In this document: positions 16,562-26,082 of the stretch, piece by piece
Position numbering within the stretch: position 1 is the first letter of the stretch
How the letters are laid out: each line of letters begins with the position of its first letter
From: a candidate division FCPU426 bacterium
GTDB lineage: Bacteria > Oederibacteriota > Muellerivitia > Muellerivitales > DAHXKG01
Reading direction: 5' to 3'
NCBI GenBank assembly: GCA_027366525.1
Contig: DAHXKG010000005.1
Span: 62,001-126,000, forward strand
Length of the DNA stretch: 64,000 bases
Notes under the pieces: generated by a model
Told to the model about the DNA's origin: nothing
Databases searched by the model: none
The model's input: the letters and a program-made list of their open reading frames with translations, nothing else
Translations under genes and position numbers: made by a program

Positions 16562-17728
16562 ATGAAAACCTTAATCATTGGTAGTGGAATAATCGGAATG
16601 GCGATGGGCATGAGTTTGGGATATTTAAAAACTCATGGACATAATTGGAATGAAATATGGCTATTGGGTTTATTGGCAGGATTAGTCTTGATTGTCTTGA
16701 TTTTATTTGCGTTTCGAGTTATGGAAATGCGATATCTTCGTGAACTTCACCATGAACTGAAAGACGTAAAACAGGATCATTATTTTATGGATAGTTTGTT
16801 GAATCCATCCAAAAATGTGCAGGCTTGGATAAAAGCTTTTTCAAACACCAAAACAAATGCTCAAACAGGACAAGGCAGAAATATTCTGACGACACGAATC
16901 CGCGATGTGCTGGAAGCAATTGATAAAATTTCCAATGTCACCCTGGAGTTGCAGGATAAGCTGAAAACACGTGTTCAAACTGGATTTCAAAATGTTGAAA
17001 AAGCGCATCGCATTAATAAAAATATTTCAAGATTAACTCAACTCATTTCGGGAGATAGTCGAAAAGTCACTGCGGATACGCAACAAGCTTCTCAAGTCGC
17101 CATTGGTGGTATTAAATCGATTGGGAGTGAAATTCAAACGATGAGCGATTTAAAATCCACATTGGGTTCATCCGCTCAAGTCATCCAGCAATTAAATGCC
17201 ACCTCGGATCAAATCGGTGAATTTGTTTCAACGATTTCCACAATTACTCGAAAAACCAATTTGTTAGCTTTAAATGCTGGGATTGAGGCGACTCGGGCTG
17301 GCGTGGATGGGCAGGGATTTGCAGTGGTGGCTAACGAAATTAAAATTTTGGCGGAAGCATCAGCTCAGGCATCCTCCGATGTGCGACAACTAGTTGAAGA
17401 TATTCAGCAAAAAACGAAGAGTGCGGTCTCCTTAATTTTGAGCACAGAGAAATTAGAAGAAAATATTAAAGTGGTTTTTAATGTAGGGGATATCTATCTT
17501 TCGATTGCAAAGTCGATCAAAAAGGCAGTCGAGGTGCTGGGCGAAATTTCAGACGCGTTGGATGAACAAAAGAGTAATCAAGAGCTTTTGAGCCAGCTGA
17601 TGGAGACTTCAGTAAATCAAGGATTAGAGATTCAAAATGATATGCATGAGATACAAGAGAAATATCAAAATTTTTCATCTCAACTTGAAACGTTAAAATC
17701 AATATTAACAGAGTTGGAAGTGAACTGA
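16562..17728 (+). CDS. Methyl-accepting chemotaxis-like protein without periplasmic sensor
   Basis: This 388-residue protein has two transmembrane segments (about 5-20 and 33-52) separated by only a dozen residues, so it has essentially no periplasmic domain. A long cytoplasmic coiled coil follows, with the MCP hairpin tip at about 228-262, reading TRKTNLLALNAGIEATRAG and then GFAVVANEIKILAE. Canonical tips read ETNLLALNAAIEAARAG, so the tip here carries conservative changes. It could signal to CheA/CheW or, given its coupling to the PilZ gene one base upstream, take its input from c-di-GMP. No che genes are in the window. Confidence 0.87.
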   Translation: MKTLIIGSGIIGMAMGMSLGYLKTHGHNWNEIWLLGLLAGLVLIVLILFAFRVMEMRYLRELHHELKDVKQDHYFMDSLLNPSKNVQAWIKAFSNTKTNAQTGQGRNILTTRIRDVLEAIDKISNVTLELQDKLKTRVQTGFQNVEKAHRINKNISRLTQLISGDSRKVTADTQQASQVAIGGIKSIGSEIQTMSDLKSTLGSSAQVIQQLNATSDQIGEFVSTISTITRKTNLLALNAGIEATRAGVDGQGFAVVANEIKILAEASAQASSDVRQLVEDIQQKTKSAVSLILSTEKLEENIKVVFNVGDIYLSIAKSIKKAVEVLGEISDALDEQKSNQELLSQLMETSVNQGLEIQNDMHEIQEKYQNFSSQLETLKSILTELEVN

Positions 17729-17800
17729 TAAAGTTGACAGAATTATCAGTTCAGGTTAAAGTACCATCATGTTTTTATTCTTCTTAAAAGGTTTTTCGAT

Positions 17801-18793
17801 ATGATTCTATGCCCATTGTGTGGTGCTGAAAATCCTGATGGCTCAAAGATTTGTGCGAAGTGTTCAACAGAATTACCTAAACCTGAAAATACGGCTCCCG
17901 CAAAAGAAAAAGCCCAAGGCAAGGCTGCTGCAAAGCCTCATGTCCGAATCACATTAAAAGATCTGAGCCGTGATTTTGTAGATTTATTGTGGTTGTTGTT
18001 AATCCTTTTGTTAATTCTGATTGGTTTTTTAGGTGAATCTACGAATTGGACATTTCAGTTTGCTCAAGTTGAAAAGCCCATTCAAATTGGTGCGCTTGTC
18101 GCTCTACCTCCAAAAAGAGTCCAGCATCCTCAAAAGATTTATGCTTCACGACCCCAACAGTATAAAAGGAGTTTTCCGCGGATGCTGGGGATTCATCATG
18201 AAATTCCGATTACGGCACATTATTTAAGTCCGGAAGAATTGTATCGAGAAAGTCGGACACAGTTCAATCGGGAGCACTATGATCGGTCATTGTCATTGTT
18301 AAAACATGCTTTACAAATTGATCCAACCTTTTCAAAGGCATATTTTGGATTGGGATACATCTATAGTTTCTTTAGTATGAAAAATACGGCAGTACGCATG
18401 TATCAAATGGCACTTCGGTTTGATCCTCAAAATACGCAAGCAATTAATAATCTTGGAATTATTTATATGCAATCGGGGAATTTCCATTATGCCTCTCAAT
18501 TTTTAAAACAAGCGGTAAGCTTGGAACCGCACAATGCAGCGTATCAATATAATTTAGGGAGTTTATTAATTCGAACAGGACATTTCCATGGTGCGATGCA
18601 AGCTTTGAGAGCATCGGCTCAACTACATCCTTCAGACATCACATACAATGATTTAGCGATCACATATGAGCATCTGGGAAAAGTTCATGAAGCCGAATCC
18701 AGTTGGAGGCAGGTTCTACATTTATCCAAAAATCCAATCTTGATTAAACAAGCTACATCGCATTTACAATATCTTCAAACTTATTCAGGCTAA
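17801..18793 (+). CDS. Zinc-ribbon, membrane-anchored TPR protein
   Basis: This 330-residue protein begins with a zinc ribbon (Cys4, Cys7, Cys18, Cys21) and a Pro/Ala/Lys linker. A single transmembrane helix follows near residues 65-84 (LLWLLLILLLILIGFL). The C-terminal half has about four tetratricopeptide repeats, with segments such as FSKAYFGLGYIYSFF, NTQAINNLGIIYMQSG and NAAYQYNLGSLLIRTG. The N-terminal ribbon would be cytoplasmic and the TPRs external, which suggests a scaffold for an envelope complex. Its stop abuts the stop of the convergent glycosyltransferase gene. Confidence 0.78.
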   Translation: MILCPLCGAENPDGSKICAKCSTELPKPENTAPAKEKAQGKAAAKPHVRITLKDLSRDFVDLLWLLLILLLILIGFLGESTNWTFQFAQVEKPIQIGALVALPPKRVQHPQKIYASRPQQYKRSFPRMLGIHHEIPITAHYLSPEELYRESRTQFNREHYDRSLSLLKHALQIDPTFSKAYFGLGYIYSFFSMKNTAVRMYQMALRFDPQNTQAINNLGIIYMQSGNFHYASQFLKQAVSLEPHNAAYQYNLGSLLIRTGHFHGAMQALRASAQLHPSDITYNDLAITYEHLGKVHEAESSWRQVLHLSKNPILIKQATSHLQYLQTYSG

Positions 18794-19489
18794 CTATTTT
18801 AATTGTTTATATAATCGAAACAACTCTTGAAACGCTTTGAAAATAACGGATAATTTAGCGCCCGTGGGCGAGCCGGCTTGTCTTGGATAGTGTGTTACTG
18901 GCACTTCTACAAATCGGAAGTGTTCTTTGTACGCACACGCCAATAATTCAGTGGAGATCATGGCGCCTCGAGCATGCAGTTGAATTTTTTTAAAGACATT
19001 TTTTTTGATCAATTTAAAAGCACAATCAACATCCCGAACTTGAAATCCAAATAAAAATTTGACGAGACTTCCCCAGAGTTTGGCATTTAATTTTCGATTC
19101 CACGGATCTTGGCGGTTTCGACGGTATCCTAGAATCAGGTCCCCTTCATCACATCGTTCAATAAGCGAAGAAATTTCTCGCAGATCAAATTGGAGATCTC
19201 CGTCGGTAAAAAAAATCCATTCATATTGTGCTGCTTGAAATCCTGAAATCAGTGCTGCTCCATAACCTGAATTTTTTTCATGGTGGACGGGATGGAGATG
19301 GGGATCACTTTGGGCTAGTTGATCAATAATTTCCTTGGTTTTGTCGCGACTCCCATCGTTGACAGGAATAATTTCCCATGTTACTGCAATTTCAGGAAGA
19401 ATTTGTTGCGCCTTTTGAATGGTTTTAGCCACATTCGCTTCCTCGTTATATGCTGGAAAGAAAAAAGAAAGTTGTGAAATTTTTGACAT
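18794..19489 (-). CDS. Glycosyltransferase family 2 (dolichol-phosphate-mannose-synthase-like)
   Basis: This 231-residue GT-A enzyme has the N-terminal FFPAYNEEANV, the nucleotide-binding PVNDGSRDKT, the DxD-type metal site in FFTDGDLQFD, and a late RDVDCAFKLIKK segment typical of DPM1/UPP-sugar transferases. It probably moves a sugar from a nucleotide donor to polyprenyl phosphate on the cytoplasmic face. It ends the minus-strand series after the flippase-like protein and FAD oxidoreductase, which suggests one lipid-linked sugar pathway. It lacks C-terminal membrane helices, so a partner may be needed for translocation. Confidence 0.87.
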   Translation of the reverse strand: MSKISQLSFFFPAYNEEANVAKTIQKAQQILPEIAVTWEIIPVNDGSRDKTKEIIDQLAQSDPHLHPVHHEKNSGYGAALISGFQAAQYEWIFFTDGDLQFDLREISSLIERCDEGDLILGYRRNRQDPWNRKLNAKLWGSLVKFLFGFQVRDVDCAFKLIKKNVFKKIQLHARGAMISTELLACAYKEHFRFVEVPVTHYPRQAGSPTGAKLSVIFKAFQELFRLYKQLK

Positions 19490-19547
19490 ATAGCCTCCTC
19501 GATTTTATTCCCAATGAATCCACATGCTCAACAGGCAGGATTTATTA

Positions 19548-20870
19548 TTATTCATAAAATGTTTTTAATTGTATAGAAGAATCCACTAATTGAGCAGCTT
19601 GATTACCCACATCGACCGCAAAGTTGGTTCCACGATCTTCGGGGTACACCAGTGAAGTGTTGGCCAAAATCACATCTTGAATCGGCGTTTGATACTGGGG
19701 CTTAATTTGGCTATAGTTGAGTGGAATTAAGGGCTGGGCATATCCATCTCGAAAGAGGTAGGAATTTTCAATCCAAGAAAGATCAAAATTGGGGTTTATT
19801 TTTTTTAAGTAAGGTAAATATTCCTGTATCAAGGTTTCTTTGGGTATCTGAAATAACCGATGATTTTTGGGAAGGTAATTCGCAATATATAAAATATGCT
19901 TTTGGTTATACCATTCCTTTGGAACTAAATTGGTATGTTCAATCAAGGCCATGATGGGGATTTCAGGATCGGAAATATTTAGCCAATAGATATCGGTAAA
20001 AGGCTGATTCATAACTAGAATTAAACATTGAGCAGCCAAAAACTCGAGTTGCGTCGTATTGGTTATATAATCCTGGGGTAGCGACGGGCATAGGTTTAAA
20101 AAGGCCGGCGTAGCTGCAGTAAAAATAAGCTTATCATATTTTTTTTCTTGATCGGCTACGAGTAAGCCTGAGAGATGATGGTTTGTAGTTAATATTTTTT
20201 GAACTGGGGTATTGAAGTGAATTTTTCCGCCTTGGGTGAGGATGGTCGCAGCGAGTCGATCATGCAAACTGGCAAACCCACCTCGAAAGTATCCAAGTTT
20301 TTCAATGGATCCCTGTCTTGACGATGCGCGGGTATGTACGCGTGCCCAAAACCAGGCCATCGCGACTTGATTATAAAAGGTTCCAAATTTCCCGCGTAAT
20401 AAAGGTTCCCAAATAATTTTAAGGATATTCGGCCCAAAATACTTCGAAATCCATTCGTATGCGGTAATCTTTTCATATTTTTTCCATTGATGAACTTTCC
20501 CTAAATAGAGAACAACCAAACCAAATCGAATACGGTCTAAAAAAGGTAGAGGGCTAAAGTGGAGAAGTTGACTGGGACTTCCGAATGGATATAACTGATC
20601 TTGGGTATAAAATCCCATGCTGCTTTCTAACCAGAGTAGATCTTGTTCCATGTTTAATTCTTTAACTAAATTCCGTATGAAAAGATCACTGATAAAAATA
20701 TGATGGTAGTATTTTTCCAATTTGGCATTTTCATGTTCAAGCATAAAACAGGAGGCAAGTCCCCCGAGATGGTCGGAAGCTTCAAAAATATCAACCTGAT
20801 GGGCGTGTTGGGTCAGTCGATAAGCAGCCGTCAGCCCGGCCACACCAGCTCCAATAATTGCAATTTTCAT
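19548..20870 (-). CDS. FAD-dependent amine-oxidase-like oxidoreductase (protoporphyrinogen oxidase / UDP-galactopyranose mutase-like)
   Basis: This 440-residue flavoprotein begins with the FAD-binding IAIIGAGVAGLTAAYRL and the EASDHLGGLASC motif, and ends with YPEDRGTNFAVDVGNQAA, the usual C-terminal FAD contact. The middle resembles the NAD(P)/FAD-dependent proteins that accompany glycosyltransferases in cell-envelope clusters. These were once annotated as amine oxidase or protoporphyrinogen oxidase. Its start overlaps the stop of the upstream flippase-like gene by four bases (20867-20870), and the GT2 gene is 58 bases downstream. I infer a role in modifying a lipid-linked sugar or polyprenol; the real substrate is unknown. 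Confidence 0.8.
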   Translation of the reverse strand: MKIAIIGAGVAGLTAAYRLTQHAHQVDIFEASDHLGGLASCFMLEHENAKLEKYYHHIFISDLFIRNLVKELNMEQDLLWLESSMGFYTQDQLYPFGSPSQLLHFSPLPFLDRIRFGLVVLYLGKVHQWKKYEKITAYEWISKYFGPNILKIIWEPLLRGKFGTFYNQVAMAWFWARVHTRASSRQGSIEKLGYFRGGFASLHDRLAATILTQGGKIHFNTPVQKILTTNHHLSGLLVADQEKKYDKLIFTAATPAFLNLCPSLPQDYITNTTQLEFLAAQCLILVMNQPFTDIYWLNISDPEIPIMALIEHTNLVPKEWYNQKHILYIANYLPKNHRLFQIPKETLIQEYLPYLKKINPNFDLSWIENSYLFRDGYAQPLIPLNYSQIKPQYQTPIQDVILANTSLVYPEDRGTNFAVDVGNQAAQLVDSSIQLKTFYE

Positions 20871-21913
20871 TTCAGCTTTTCCTCAAGTTGGATTGCCTTA
20901 TTCGACTGAAAATTCATTCCTTCATGGAAAATAAAGAAAAGCCCAATAACGGTTACGGGGACTAGGACAGCAAGATGCGTTATGAAAACATAAGCAATCG
21001 CCATTTCCTTGGAAATGGGATAAAGTCGCAAGAAATTAATGCCGATTAATTCAAAGATGCCAACGCCCCCAGGGGTTCCAGGAATCAACATACTTAAGAT
21101 CGTGACTGCCATTAAAAGGGCAACCGAATTATAGTGCAGGGGCCAAGGTGCTAAATGAAATCCTAAAGCAATAATATAATAGGTGGTAAATTCGAGTGTC
21201 CATGCAATGAGCGAGGTGAAGAAAACAATTAAAATTTCTTTGAAGTTCTTCAAAATATTTAATCCATCTAAAAATTTATGGGTGATTTTTTCGAGCAGTA
21301 AATGATATTTTTTTGGCGTGTGCCGAATGAGCGATCGAATAATGGAAACGCTCGTGTTTCTAAATGATAAAATTAAAAACATAATGAGTAATCCACATCC
21401 AAAAAAAATGGCGGCTCCTTGTGCAATACTCGAGATGTTAATAATACTGGAGTGAGGATGGGGATTGGGATGACGAAATAGAATGGCGGTCAACATGATG
21501 AACAGCAAGGCGGTGCCATCAAAGAGTCTTTCGATAATGATCGTTGCAATAACCGAACTTCGGCTTATTTTTTCGTGCTTACCGACTAAATGTGCTCGAT
21601 AAATTTCACCAATGCGCGCGGGCAAAAGATTGTTAATGGTAAATCCAATGAGTAGAAAACGAAATAGATTTGATAATTTGCATTTTTTAATGGGCGATAA
21701 CAAAACTTGCCATCGAAAGGTTCGAACCCAATATCCAATAAAATAGACAACTAAAGCTGGAATTAAATACCATGGATTGAAATGGAATATTGCGTTTTTG
21801 AGTTTTTCGAGGTTTATATTTCTAAAAATAAAATAAAAAAATAATAAGATTAAGGCGATACCAATAAAAAAACGCTTTAGGTCAAGTGGGATTTTTTCTT
21901 TATACTGGGTCAC
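20867..21913 (-). CDS. UPF0104 / flippase-like (lysylphosphatidylglycerol synthase TM-type) membrane protein
   Basis: This 348-residue protein has about eight transmembrane helices and the family segments WYLIPALVVYFIGYWVRTFRW, INNLLPARIGEIYRAH, IIIERLFDGTALL and IPGTPGGVGIFELIGI. These are hallmarks of the flippase-like domain shared with the integral part of MprF. With the four-base overlap to the FAD oxidoreductase and the nearby GT2, a role in moving a lipid or lipid-linked sugar across the inner membrane is likely. The soluble MprF synthase domain is absent. Confidence 0.85.
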   Translation of the reverse strand: MTQYKEKIPLDLKRFFIGIALILLFFYFIFRNINLEKLKNAIFHFNPWYLIPALVVYFIGYWVRTFRWQVLLSPIKKCKLSNLFRFLLIGFTINNLLPARIGEIYRAHLVGKHEKISRSSVIATIIIERLFDGTALLFIMLTAILFRHPNPHPHSSIINISSIAQGAAIFFGCGLLIMFLILSFRNTSVSIIRSLIRHTPKKYHLLLEKITHKFLDGLNILKNFKEILIVFFTSLIAWTLEFTTYYIIALGFHLAPWPLHYNSVALLMAVTILSMLIPGTPGGVGIFELIGINFLRLYPISKEMAIAYVFITHLAVLVPVTVIGLFFIFHEGMNFQSNKAIQLEEKLK

Positions 21914-22716
21914 ACTACATCCATTCTGGAAAGCATTGTAAGTATGTCGACATGGTTGAAAGTTTATCGAACGATTCTTATCATGTCAAGATAAGGCTAA
22001 AATATCTACTGATACATTACCTCCGGCTAAAAATGGACTTGAAATGGTAAACGATTATTCAAATTATATGGTTAAGCCAAGGCCAGAATCGAAAAAAAGT
22101 CTATTGTAGGATATGGATTTCAGTCTGCCAAATTTTCTTTTATCAAAATTCAGGATTGTTCCGATTCAAGGTGTGCATTTAGAAAAATTGGATTTAAAAA
22201 AATTTTTTTATAGTGGTAGGGATAAATCCGTTTGATTAGGTAGGGAATTTTAAAAATTTATGTAGTGGTGAAAACCGCATTCGGATTTTGATATGGTATT
22301 AAATTGAATTACTTGGCGGTAGCAAGAATCGGCGATACACGATCGCGAAGTGTGAAAATTTTCGAAATGAAGGAACCAGTAATTTAATAGTGAACGTTCC
22401 GCAGATCAAATGCGAAGGCTTTTCAGGTTATTGTCAAGGTGGAAGTGCGATAAATTACTGAATTGTATCGTTTCAATTAATTAATTGTTAATAATTATAG
22501 CAGTGTAAAAAAAATGAAATTTATTGAACGCGATAAGGTATCATATATATCAGGCAATAATCGTTTTAATAAATAATTTTGTTACTTTGTAATTCTATGT
22601 TGATACATGCGGGCCGAAGAGTTCAAGATCCTTTGAGGGTAGATATGAAAATTGAAGATTTAAAGCGAGCATGATATATTTGGTGATACAAGTGTCCAAT
22701 CAATTTTATTAATGGG
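21914..22716. other. Long AT-rich intergenic region between divergent transcripts
   Basis: This 803-base gap must contain the promoter for the minus-strand sugar-lipid cluster and that of the TPR gene. A plus-strand open frame at 22113-22235 (40 codons, starting MDFSLPNFLLSKF) looks faintly protein-like but has a badly spaced AGGA. A 33-codon frame at 21952 is weaker. TTAATTAATTG-type AT runs near 22475-22500 may be promoter material. I found no tRNA and no strong hairpin. Confidence 0.4.
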
Positions 22717-23823
22717 ATGTATACGAGTGCTATGGAAATGATTGAGAAAAGATTGAAATATTTCAGATCCGAATTTTTTGTTTGGATTATTTTTGTACTT
22801 CTGTATTTGAAACCAGTAATGGGATGGAGTCAATTAACACTTCAGCCATCTGGTTCGTCGTCGGAGGTATTTACTTCTTTTCAGACCGCCTATCAAGCGG
22901 GCGATCAATTAATGCATCAGAATGGCTGGAAGGGAGCCATTCAGGCTTATCAACAGGCCGTTTCTTTAACAACCAACCATTATTTGAAAAGCGTAGCTGA
23001 AAACTCCGAGGGATGGGCATGGATAACGTTACATAATTATTCTCGAGCTAAACGCAGTTTAAAAAGAGCGATTCATTATGATTCTTCAAACAAAGTGGCA
23101 TTATCCAATTTAGGGGTGGTTTATTATCGAATGTATGAATTCGGTTTAGAAGGCATCCGTTCCTTAAAACAAGCGATTAAGTACTTTAAAAAATGTAATG
23201 CTATTGATGCCAATTATCATCCAGAACTTTTAATCCGTGCCCAAGAAGATTTGGATGATGTCGATTCTTGGGCGCAAGCCACTCCGATTCCTTCTCGTGA
23301 ATTAAGAAAAAGTCTAAGTTATCAAGATAGTATAGCGTTAGGAGATCAAGCTCAATCGCAAGGCCAATTGCCGCTTGCACTCAAAGCCTTTCAATTGGCA
23401 GCCCGCGAAGCTCATTCCATGCGATCGAAGGCTTCGGCTATTAATCGCCAGGGGAAGGCTTGGCTGGATTATCATTTTCCCAGCAAAGCGCTTTCTTATT
23501 TTAAACAAGCGGTAAAACTCGAGCCGAATCAACGGATTTATTTAAATAATCTTGGCTTTACTTATTGGGAGATATACGATTCGGGTTTAGGCAATATTTC
23601 GGATCTGATTCATGCCGTTAATTTATTCTATCGAGTGAATGCGCTCGGCGACTCATATCGCATTGAAAACTTCAAAATGGCTTTGGCCGAATTACAAAGA
23701 GTTGATCCCAAAGATGCCCAAAAATATGAAGTTTTATTAGGCCAAAACGGTAATCCCAATGCCATGCCAAGCACGGGATCTCTGAACACCAATTCAACAT
23801 TGAATTCCGATTTATCAAATTAA
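22717..23823 (+). CDS. Secreted or anchored TPR protein
   Basis: This 368-residue protein has an N-terminal hydrophobic segment (FFVWIIFVLLYLKPVMGWS) that reads as a signal peptide or anchor. Two related halves of TPR-like repeats follow, around 45-155 and 205-315. Matching phrases recur, such as AQSQGQLPLALKAFQLAARE, NKVALSNLGVVYYRMYEFG and NQRIYLNNLGFTYWEIYDSG, which points to an internal duplication. The tail is Asn/Ser-rich. The start could also be ATG at 22732 or 22738, since none has a clear ribosome binding site. It lies three bases before the uracil-DNA glycosylase gene. Confidence 0.7.
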   Translation: MYTSAMEMIEKRLKYFRSEFFVWIIFVLLYLKPVMGWSQLTLQPSGSSSEVFTSFQTAYQAGDQLMHQNGWKGAIQAYQQAVSLTTNHYLKSVAENSEGWAWITLHNYSRAKRSLKRAIHYDSSNKVALSNLGVVYYRMYEFGLEGIRSLKQAIKYFKKCNAIDANYHPELLIRAQEDLDDVDSWAQATPIPSRELRKSLSYQDSIALGDQAQSQGQLPLALKAFQLAAREAHSMRSKASAINRQGKAWLDYHFPSKALSYFKQAVKLEPNQRIYLNNLGFTYWEIYDSGLGNISDLIHAVNLFYRVNALGDSYRIENFKMALAELQRVDPKDAQKYEVLLGQNGNPNAMPSTGSLNTNSTLNSDLSN

Positions 23824-23825
23824 TA

Positions 23826-24473
23826 ATGTCCAAAGCACTCGAGGGGCGACTTTCTGATTTGCACCAAGCAATTCGCGCGTGTCATCGTTGTTTTCCTCAG
23901 AATGACAATTGTCCAGTACCGGGGGGCGGGGGCATTCAAGATAAAGGGTTATTTTTCATTGGGCAGGCTCCGGGTATTCGAGAACCACAAGCTCAAAAAA
24001 TGTTTGCTTGGACTGCGGGCAAGCGATTGTTTCAATGGCTGGCTCGCGTAGATATTCATGAAGATCAAATTCGAAAGTATGCGTATATGACTGCCGTGAC
24101 TAAATGCTTTCCGGGAAAGGCATCGCATGGTAAAGGGGATCGTAAGCCATCCATCCAAGAAATCGAAAATTGCTCCGAATATTTAAAAAACGCACTATTA
24201 ATGTTAAAGCCGAAGGTGATTGTTACGATTGGAAGTCTGGCCTTAAATCAAATGATGCCCAATGCAAAATTTTCGGATGTGATTGGATTGGAACTCCATC
24301 AAGAAATAATAAGTGGAAAGACATGGATTATCCCATTGCCACATCCATCAGGAGCCAGTCCATGGGTTTATTTACATGAAAATCAAAAGAAGTTAACAAA
24401 AGCGCTTGAATTATTAAAATATCGATTGCAGCAAGAACATCTCTATTCTTTTTTTGTGAAGTCGAACCCATAA
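23826..24473 (+). CDS. Uracil-DNA glycosylase, family 4/5 type with [4Fe-4S] cluster
   Basis: This 215-residue enzyme removes uracil from DNA. Motif 1 is FIGQAPGIREP (residues 43-53), and the C-terminal PHPSGASPW is motif 2. Four cysteines, 19, 22, 93 and 115, occupy the positions that bind the iron-sulfur cluster in these families. Motif 1 reads GQAPG, where family 4 usually has GEAPG and family 5 GLAPA, so the exact family is uncertain. It follows the TPR gene by two bases and probably shares its transcript, though no functional link is apparent. Confidence 0.88.
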   Translation: MSKALEGRLSDLHQAIRACHRCFPQNDNCPVPGGGGIQDKGLFFIGQAPGIREPQAQKMFAWTAGKRLFQWLARVDIHEDQIRKYAYMTAVTKCFPGKASHGKGDRKPSIQEIENCSEYLKNALLMLKPKVIVTIGSLALNQMMPNAKFSDVIGLELHQEIISGKTWIIPLPHPSGASPWVYLHENQKKLTKALELLKYRLQQEHLYSFFVKSNP

Positions 24474-24578
24474 AAAAACAATCAATAAAAAGTGGCATTG
24501 TAGATTTTAAACAATTCGATTAAACTATCTAGAATTATTATCTACGTCATAAATCCGATTAATTTAAAGGGGACGATA

Positions 24579-26066
24579 ATGCTTAAAATGACAGTCACGC
24601 CGATCAATAAATTGCCGAAATATTCTGTAAAAACATATGTGCTTTTTTCTTATGAAAACAAACCGGCATTCATTAATCGATATCCAAATCTTGATCTTGA
24701 AAAAATTCGCTTGAAGGCTCAACAAGAAGGGTTTGAGAGTAAATTAAATCAAGCCGCCGTGATTCATCCTGAAAATGCCGTGGGGATTGACCGTCTTATT
24801 TTAATTGGATTAGGTCTACATGAAGATTCCAATGCTGAAGTATTTAGACGGGCGGGGGGGCGGCTGGCAAAAAAACTGCTTGAGTTAAAATTGAAACATG
24901 CCATCATTGATTGGACGGGAGACGCGCTATCAGAAATTAAACGAGACGATATTTTCGCATTAATGAGCGGCATTTTATTGGGCTCGTATCAATATACGGT
25001 ATTTAAAACGGTCGAAAAAAATATTGCGTTAGATGAAATTATTTTTAGAGGGAAAGACTCCAATATCAGTAGTTTAAAACGGGAAGCGGATCATGCATTG
25101 AGCTACGCACGTGCTGTTTTTCTGACACGTGATTTGGTAAATGGTCCTCCCAGCTTGATCACTCCAAAGCACTTGGTGAATATCGCCAAGCAAATTGCAA
25201 GCTCCAATAAAGTTCATTTGAAAATATTTGAAAAAAAAGATCTTATTAAAATGAAAGCTGGCGGCATTTTAGGCGTAAATCGAGGCAGTGCTCAAGATCC
25301 TTTTTTAATTCATTTACATTACAAACCTGCAAAATTTCGGAAATCGATTGCGTTGGTCGGCAAAGGTATTACATTTGATTCTGGAGGACTCTCGCTTAAA
25401 CCGGCTAATGCGATGGAAACGATGAAGATGGATATGGCGGGAGCAGCTACCGTGTTGTCTGTTTTTAGTGAACTGGTTCATCATGCTCCAGCGGTCGAAG
25501 TCCATGGGATTATTCCCACAACTGAAAATATGCCCGGGGACAATGCCTATAAACCAGGCGATGTTTTAACGGCTTTAAATGGGAAAACTATGGAGGTTTT
25601 AAATACCGATGCTGAAGGACGTTTGATATTGGCGGATGCCTTATCCTATGCAGTGCTTCAAAAAATTGATGGCATCATTGATTTGGCCACCCTGACCGGG
25701 GCTTGTGTTATTGCTTTAGGCTCACTAGTTGCTGGCGCCATGTCTAATAATCCAGAATTATTGGATAAACTCAAGCAAGCCACGATCAAAGAAGGCGAAT
25801 CCATCTGGGAACTGCCTTTAGTGAAGGAATATCGCAATGATATCAAAAGCAAAGTGGCAGATATTAAAAATATTGGGGGTAGTCGAGAAGCTGGCACGAT
25901 TATTGGCGCTCTTTTCCTACAAGAGTTTGTGGGCAGCACCCCATGGATACATCTGGATATAGCCGGGCCGGCTTATTTGGAAAAAACAGTCTCTTCAGTT
26001 CCGTATTTACCCCATGGAGGAACTGGATTTATGGTAAGAAGTCTTTTGCGGTTTTTAACAGAATAA
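24579..26066 (+). CDS. pepA: Leucyl aminopeptidase (M17)
   Basis: This 495-residue zinc or manganese exopeptidase removes N-terminal residues from peptides. The M17 catalytic core is intact: VGKGITFDSGGLSLKP with the metal-binding Lys and Asp, METMKMDMAGAATV, and the signature NTDAEGRLILADALSYA with catalytic Asp/Glu ligands and Arg. The N-terminal domain is the usual macro-like fold (about 1-165). AAGGGGA lies upstream of the ATG. The sigma factor gene begins 16 bases after its stop. Confidence 0.95.
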   Translation: MLKMTVTPINKLPKYSVKTYVLFSYENKPAFINRYPNLDLEKIRLKAQQEGFESKLNQAAVIHPENAVGIDRLILIGLGLHEDSNAEVFRRAGGRLAKKLLELKLKHAIIDWTGDALSEIKRDDIFALMSGILLGSYQYTVFKTVEKNIALDEIIFRGKDSNISSLKREADHALSYARAVFLTRDLVNGPPSLITPKHLVNIAKQIASSNKVHLKIFEKKDLIKMKAGGILGVNRGSAQDPFLIHLHYKPAKFRKSIALVGKGITFDSGGLSLKPANAMETMKMDMAGAATVLSVFSELVHHAPAVEVHGIIPTTENMPGDNAYKPGDVLTALNGKTMEVLNTDAEGRLILADALSYAVLQKIDGIIDLATLTGACVIALGSLVAGAMSNNPELLDKLKQATIKEGESIWELPLVKEYRNDIKSKVADIKNIGGSREAGTIIGALFLQEFVGSTPWIHLDIAGPAYLEKTVSSVPYLPHGGTGFMVRSLLRFLTE

Positions 26067-26082
26067 ACAGATTTTCAATCCA

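Noticed and set aside
22113-22235. 40-codon open frame in the long intergenic gap
   Set aside because: The only Shine-Dalgarno-like AGGA is too close to the ATG and there is no recognisable domain. It is noted in the gap entry but not called.
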